Part shown: positions 61,651 through 64,000 of the stretch, piece by piece | Numbering within the stretch: the stretch's first letter is position 1 | Layout of the letters: every line of letters starts with the position of its first letter | Origin: Mycobacterium deserti | Lineage (GTDB): Bacteria > Actinomycetota > Actinomycetes > Mycobacteriales > Mycobacteriaceae | NCBI RefSeq assembly: GCF_025345615.1 | Contig: NZ_JAODWD010000001.1 | Location: forward strand, 561,304 to 625,303 | Length of the DNA stretch: 64,000 nt | Reading direction: 5' to 3' | Position numbers and translations under genes: made by a program | Notes under the pieces: generated by a model | Seen by the model: the letters and a program-made list of their open reading frames with translations, nothing else | The model's database searches: none | What the model was told of the DNA's origin: nothing

Positions 61651-63028
61651 AGACGGTTTCGCCTTCTCCGGACTCTTTGTCGATCCTCTTGGCCAGGTAC
61701 AGCGCCTCGAGTGCCAGTTCGACGGCGGCCGCGCGCTGGCCGTCGCTCTGCGCGCCGAGACGCTGCTGGACCTGGGCGATCGCGGGCACCTCCGGCACCG
61801 CCGCCAGCACGTCGCGCGCCGAGACGCGGTCGCCGGTGGTAACCGCCGACCCGCCTTCGATGGCGACCACCAGCGGGCCCACGTCGATGCCGCCGAGCAG
61901 CCGCTGCGCGGTATCGGCGGTGGCGCGACGCAGCAGATGTTCGAGCACCGCCTGCTCGCGGCCCTCCTCACCGGATTCGAACTCCAACTTGCCGCGCAGC
62001 ACGTCGATCACGGTCGACAGATCCACCACCCGCGCGACCGGATCCGCCTCGCCGAGGATGGCCGAGCGGTGCCGCGCCGCCGCTGCAACGGTCTCGGCCG
62101 CCGCGATGGCGAAGCGCGCCGACACACCCGAGCGCTGATCGATCGAGCGCGACTCCCGCAGATAGCGGGCGAACCGGGCGAGCACGTGCAGCAGATAATC
62201 GGGCACCTCGGCGGCCAGGTGTGCCTCCTGGGTGATGACGCCGACCTCGGCCGCGAGTTCCTGTGGATAGTGCGTGCGGATCTCGGCGCCGAAGCGGTCC
62301 TTGAGCGGCGTGATGATGCGGCCGCGGTTGGTGTAGTCCTCGGGGTTCGCGCTGGCGACGACGAGCACGTCCAGCGGCAGCCGCAACGTGTAGCCGCGGA
62401 CCTGGATGTCGCGCTCCTCCATCACGTTGAGCATCGAGACCTGGATGCGCTCGGCGAGGTCGGGCAACTCGTTGACCGCCACGATGCCGCGGTGTGCCCG
62501 CGGGATCAGGCCGTAGGCGATGGTCTCCGGGTCACCGAGGCTGCGGCCCTCGGCGACCTTGATGGGGTCGATGTCGCCGACGAGGTCGGCCACGCTGGTG
62601 TCGGGGGTGGCGAGTTTTTCGGTGTAACGATCGCTGCGGTGTCTCCACTCGATGGGCAGGTCGTCACCGCTGTCTGCGGCCCGACGAATCGACTCCGGCG
62701 TGATCGGGCTGAACGGGTGCTCGCCCAGTTCGGCGCCCGCGATCACGGGCGTCCATTCGTCGAGCAGACCGGTCAGCGCGCGGAGCAGCCTCGTCTTGCC
62801 CTGTCCGCGTTCGCCGAGAAGCACCACGTCGTGTCCGGCGATCAGCGCGCGTTCCAGTTGCGGAATGACGGTGTCCTCGAAGCCCAGGATGCCCGGCCAC
62901 GCGTTGCGTCCCTCCGCCAGAGCGGCGAGTAGGTTCTCCCGGATTTCTTCTTTGACGCCCCGTTCGCGATGACCGGAAGCTTTCAGCTCGCCGACGGTCC
63001 GGGGCAGATCATGGGGTTGGGTCACCAC
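61643..63028 (-). CDS. MoxR/Mg-chelatase-like AAA+ ATPase
   Basis: A 461-residue AAA+ ATPase. Walker A is GERGQGKTRLL (about residues 72 to 82), Walker B with a sensor region is GIVAVNELPDLAERIQ, and the Mg-chelatase ChlI-like LRLPLDVLVVASANPEDYTNRGRIITPLKDRF follows. The C-terminal helical lid extends to the end. It overlaps the VWA gene by eight bases and surely forms a working pair with it. It is equivalent to Rv0958 from recall. A second GTG directly follows the first at the start. Confidence 0.9.
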   Translation of the reverse strand: MVTQPHDLPRTVGELKASGHRERGVKEEIRENLLAALAEGRNAWPGILGFEDTVIPQLERALIAGHDVVLLGERGQGKTRLLRALTGLLDEWTPVIAGAELGEHPFSPITPESIRRAADSGDDLPIEWRHRSDRYTEKLATPDTSVADLVGDIDPIKVAEGRSLGDPETIAYGLIPRAHRGIVAVNELPDLAERIQVSMLNVMEERDIQVRGYTLRLPLDVLVVASANPEDYTNRGRIITPLKDRFGAEIRTHYPQELAAEVGVITQEAHLAAEVPDYLLHVLARFARYLRESRSIDQRSGVSARFAIAAAETVAAAARHRSAILGEADPVARVVDLSTVIDVLRGKLEFESGEEGREQAVLEHLLRRATADTAQRLLGGIDVGPLVVAIEGGSAVTTGDRVSARDVLAAVPEVPAIAQVQQRLGAQSDGQRAAAVELALEALYLAKRIDKESGEGETVYG

Positions 63029-63048
63029 TCCACGCTACGACCCCGTCC

Positions 63049-63108
63049 GCGAGCGTGCGTGTCTGCACCGGACACGCCGCAGAAATGTCAGATTTCGCGC
63101 ACACTCGC
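63049..63108. repeat. 60-bp structured intergenic element (three-way junction)
   Basis: The outer arms GCGAGCGTGCG and CGCACACTCGC pair over 11 positions with one mismatch (G-T type). Inside lie two further inverted repeats, GTGTC-N7-GACAC and GAAAT-N5-ATTTC. The single strand can thus fold as an outer stem with two inner hairpins. It sits in the 134-bp gap between purH and the MoxR gene. Confidence 0.65.
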
Positions 63109-63162
63109 GCGGCGACGGGCGGGCGTGCGCGCTGCGCCGCGAGGCCGCCGACGCGCTGACCG

Positions 63163-64000
63163 TCAGTGCGCGAAGTGACGTGCGCCCGTGAGGTACAGCG
63201 TGATGCCCGCGTTGGCCGCGGCCTCGGTGACGATGTCGTCGCGCATCGACCCCCCGGGATGCACGAGCGCCGTCACACCCGCCTCGGTCAGCACCTCGAG
63301 GCCGTCGGGGAACGGGAAGAACGCATCGGAGGCCGCGACCGCGCCGCGCACCCGATCGCCCGCGCGCTGCACCGCAAGCCGGGCCGCATCGACCCGGTTG
63401 ACCTGACCCATGCCCACCCCGACGGTGGCCCCGTCGGCCGCGACGACGATCGCGTTGGACTTCACCGCCCGGCACGCGCGCCAGGCGAACTTCAAATCGG
63501 CCAGCGTCGCCGGGTCGGCGGGCGATCCGGTGGCCAGTGACCAGTTGACGGGATCATCGCCGGGGGCGGTGAACTCGTCGCGCTGCTGCAGCAGCAAGCC
63601 GCCGCTGATCTGACGGAACTCCGTCCCACCACCGACCGGCTGTGACGCCACCAGCACGCGGATGTTCTTCTTGCGCGCAAGCACGTCCACCGCGCCGGCC
63701 TCGTAGGCGGGCGCGATGATCACCTCGGTGAAGATGTCGGCGACGGTCTCGGCCATCTCAACCGTGACTTCGGTGTTGGCCGCGATCACCCCGCCGAACG
63801 CCGACAGCGGGTCGCATTCGTGCGCCTTACGGTGCGCGTCGGCCACGGACACCGACGAGACAGCGATGCCGCACGGGTTGGCGTGCTTGATGATCGCCAC
63901 GCAGATGTCCTCGTGGTCGAACGCGGCGCGCCATGCGGCGTCGGCATCGGTGTAGTTGTTGTAGGACATCTCTTTTCCGTGCAGCTGATCGGCCTGCGCC
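63163..64000 (-). CDS. purH: Bifunctional AICAR transformylase/IMP cyclohydrolase, 3' part
   Basis: The C-terminal 278 residues of PurH, which performs the last two steps of IMP synthesis; the gene runs off the right edge. Visible are the transformylase motifs [13 protein letters not shown] (Lys and His of the active site), [42 protein letters not shown], and the end of the domain [14 protein letters not shown] through [15 protein letters not shown]. The frame is continuous from the edge, reading [19 protein letters not shown]. The missing N-terminal part would hold the IMP cyclohydrolase domain. Confidence 0.96.
   Translation of the reverse strand, partial: AQADQLHGKEMSYNNYTDADAAWRAAFDHEDICVAIIKHANPCGIAVSSVSVADAHRKAHECDPLSAFGGVIAANTEVTVEMAETVADIFTEVIIAPAYEAGAVDVLARKKNIRVLVASQPVGGGTEFRQISGGLLLQQRDEFTAPGDDPVNWSLATGSPADPATLADLKFAWRACRAVKSNAIVVAADGATVGVGMGQVNRVDAARLAVQRAGDRVRGAVAASDAFFPFPDGLEVLTEAGVTALVHPGGSMRDDIVTEAAANAGITLYLTGARHFAH

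Noticed and set aside
1..64000. CRISPR arrays, insertion sequences, prophage genes and rRNA
   Set aside because: No regular repeat-spacer array, transposase, integrase, phage structural gene or rRNA segment was recognised anywhere in the window.

Overview
The window comes from a high-GC actinobacterium, almost certainly a rapidly growing mycobacterium (Mycolicibacterium type). The pointers are an MspA-type porin, mprA/mprB/pepD, an MmpL exporter, a mycocerosic-type polyketide synthase with PapA-type acyltransferases and a fatty acyl-AMP ligase, and a long run whose gene order matches, from memory, M. tuberculosis Rv0957 to Rv0996 read backwards. All family and ortholog names here come from reading the sequence and from recall, not from database searches.

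Left part (about 1 to 30,330): a cell-envelope glycolipid locus resembling the mycobacterial lipooligosaccharide (LOS, acyltrehalose glycolipid) loci built around Pks5. In order it holds two family 2 glycosyltransferases, a DrrABC-type exporter, a frameshifted methyltransferase remnant, UDP-glucose dehydrogenase, an FrhB-like Fe-S protein, a polysaccharide pyruvyl transferase, MmpL, a UGT-type glycosyltransferase, a fatty acyl-AMP ligase, a TupA-like ATP-grasp enzyme, three paralogous HxxxDG acyltransferases, an Rv2952-type methyltransferase, a PapA acyltransferase and a 2,089-residue reducing PKS (KS-AT-DH-ER-KR-ACP). The working model is that FAAL and PKS make methyl-branched acyl chains, PapA-type enzymes put them on a sugar core, glycosyltransferases extend it, and Ugd, the pyruvyl transferase and the ATP-grasp enzyme add acidic or amide-linked decoration. 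MmpL and DrrABC would export the product.

Middle (30,330 to 34,510): a poorly defined stretch, sodA with a Gln at the metal-specificity position, a decayed EamA transporter remnant, an intact EamA transporter divergent from a LysR regulator with a clean T-N11-A box between them, and tRNA-Ala(CGC).

Right part (34,510 to 64,000): conserved mycobacterial backbone. It contains a GlpR/SepX-like membrane protein, rimJ, moeA and galU; then 5-formyl-THF cyclo-ligase, an FmdB/Ruc zinc ribbon, a SAF-domain protein and mscL; then an MspA-family porin with an altered constriction; a 52-residue small gene behind a perfect CRP-type palindrome; moaB, pepD, mprB, mprA and rpmF; an AtuA-FadE13-AccD2-AccA2-FadE12-EchA7 catabolic operon; an HTTM membrane pair; a DUF1707 protein overlapping a Cmx-type efflux pump; a MoxR-like ATPase/VWA pair; and the 3' part of purH. 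A 60-bp element able to fold as a three-way junction sits beside purH.

No CRISPR array, insertion sequence, prophage or rRNA gene was seen.
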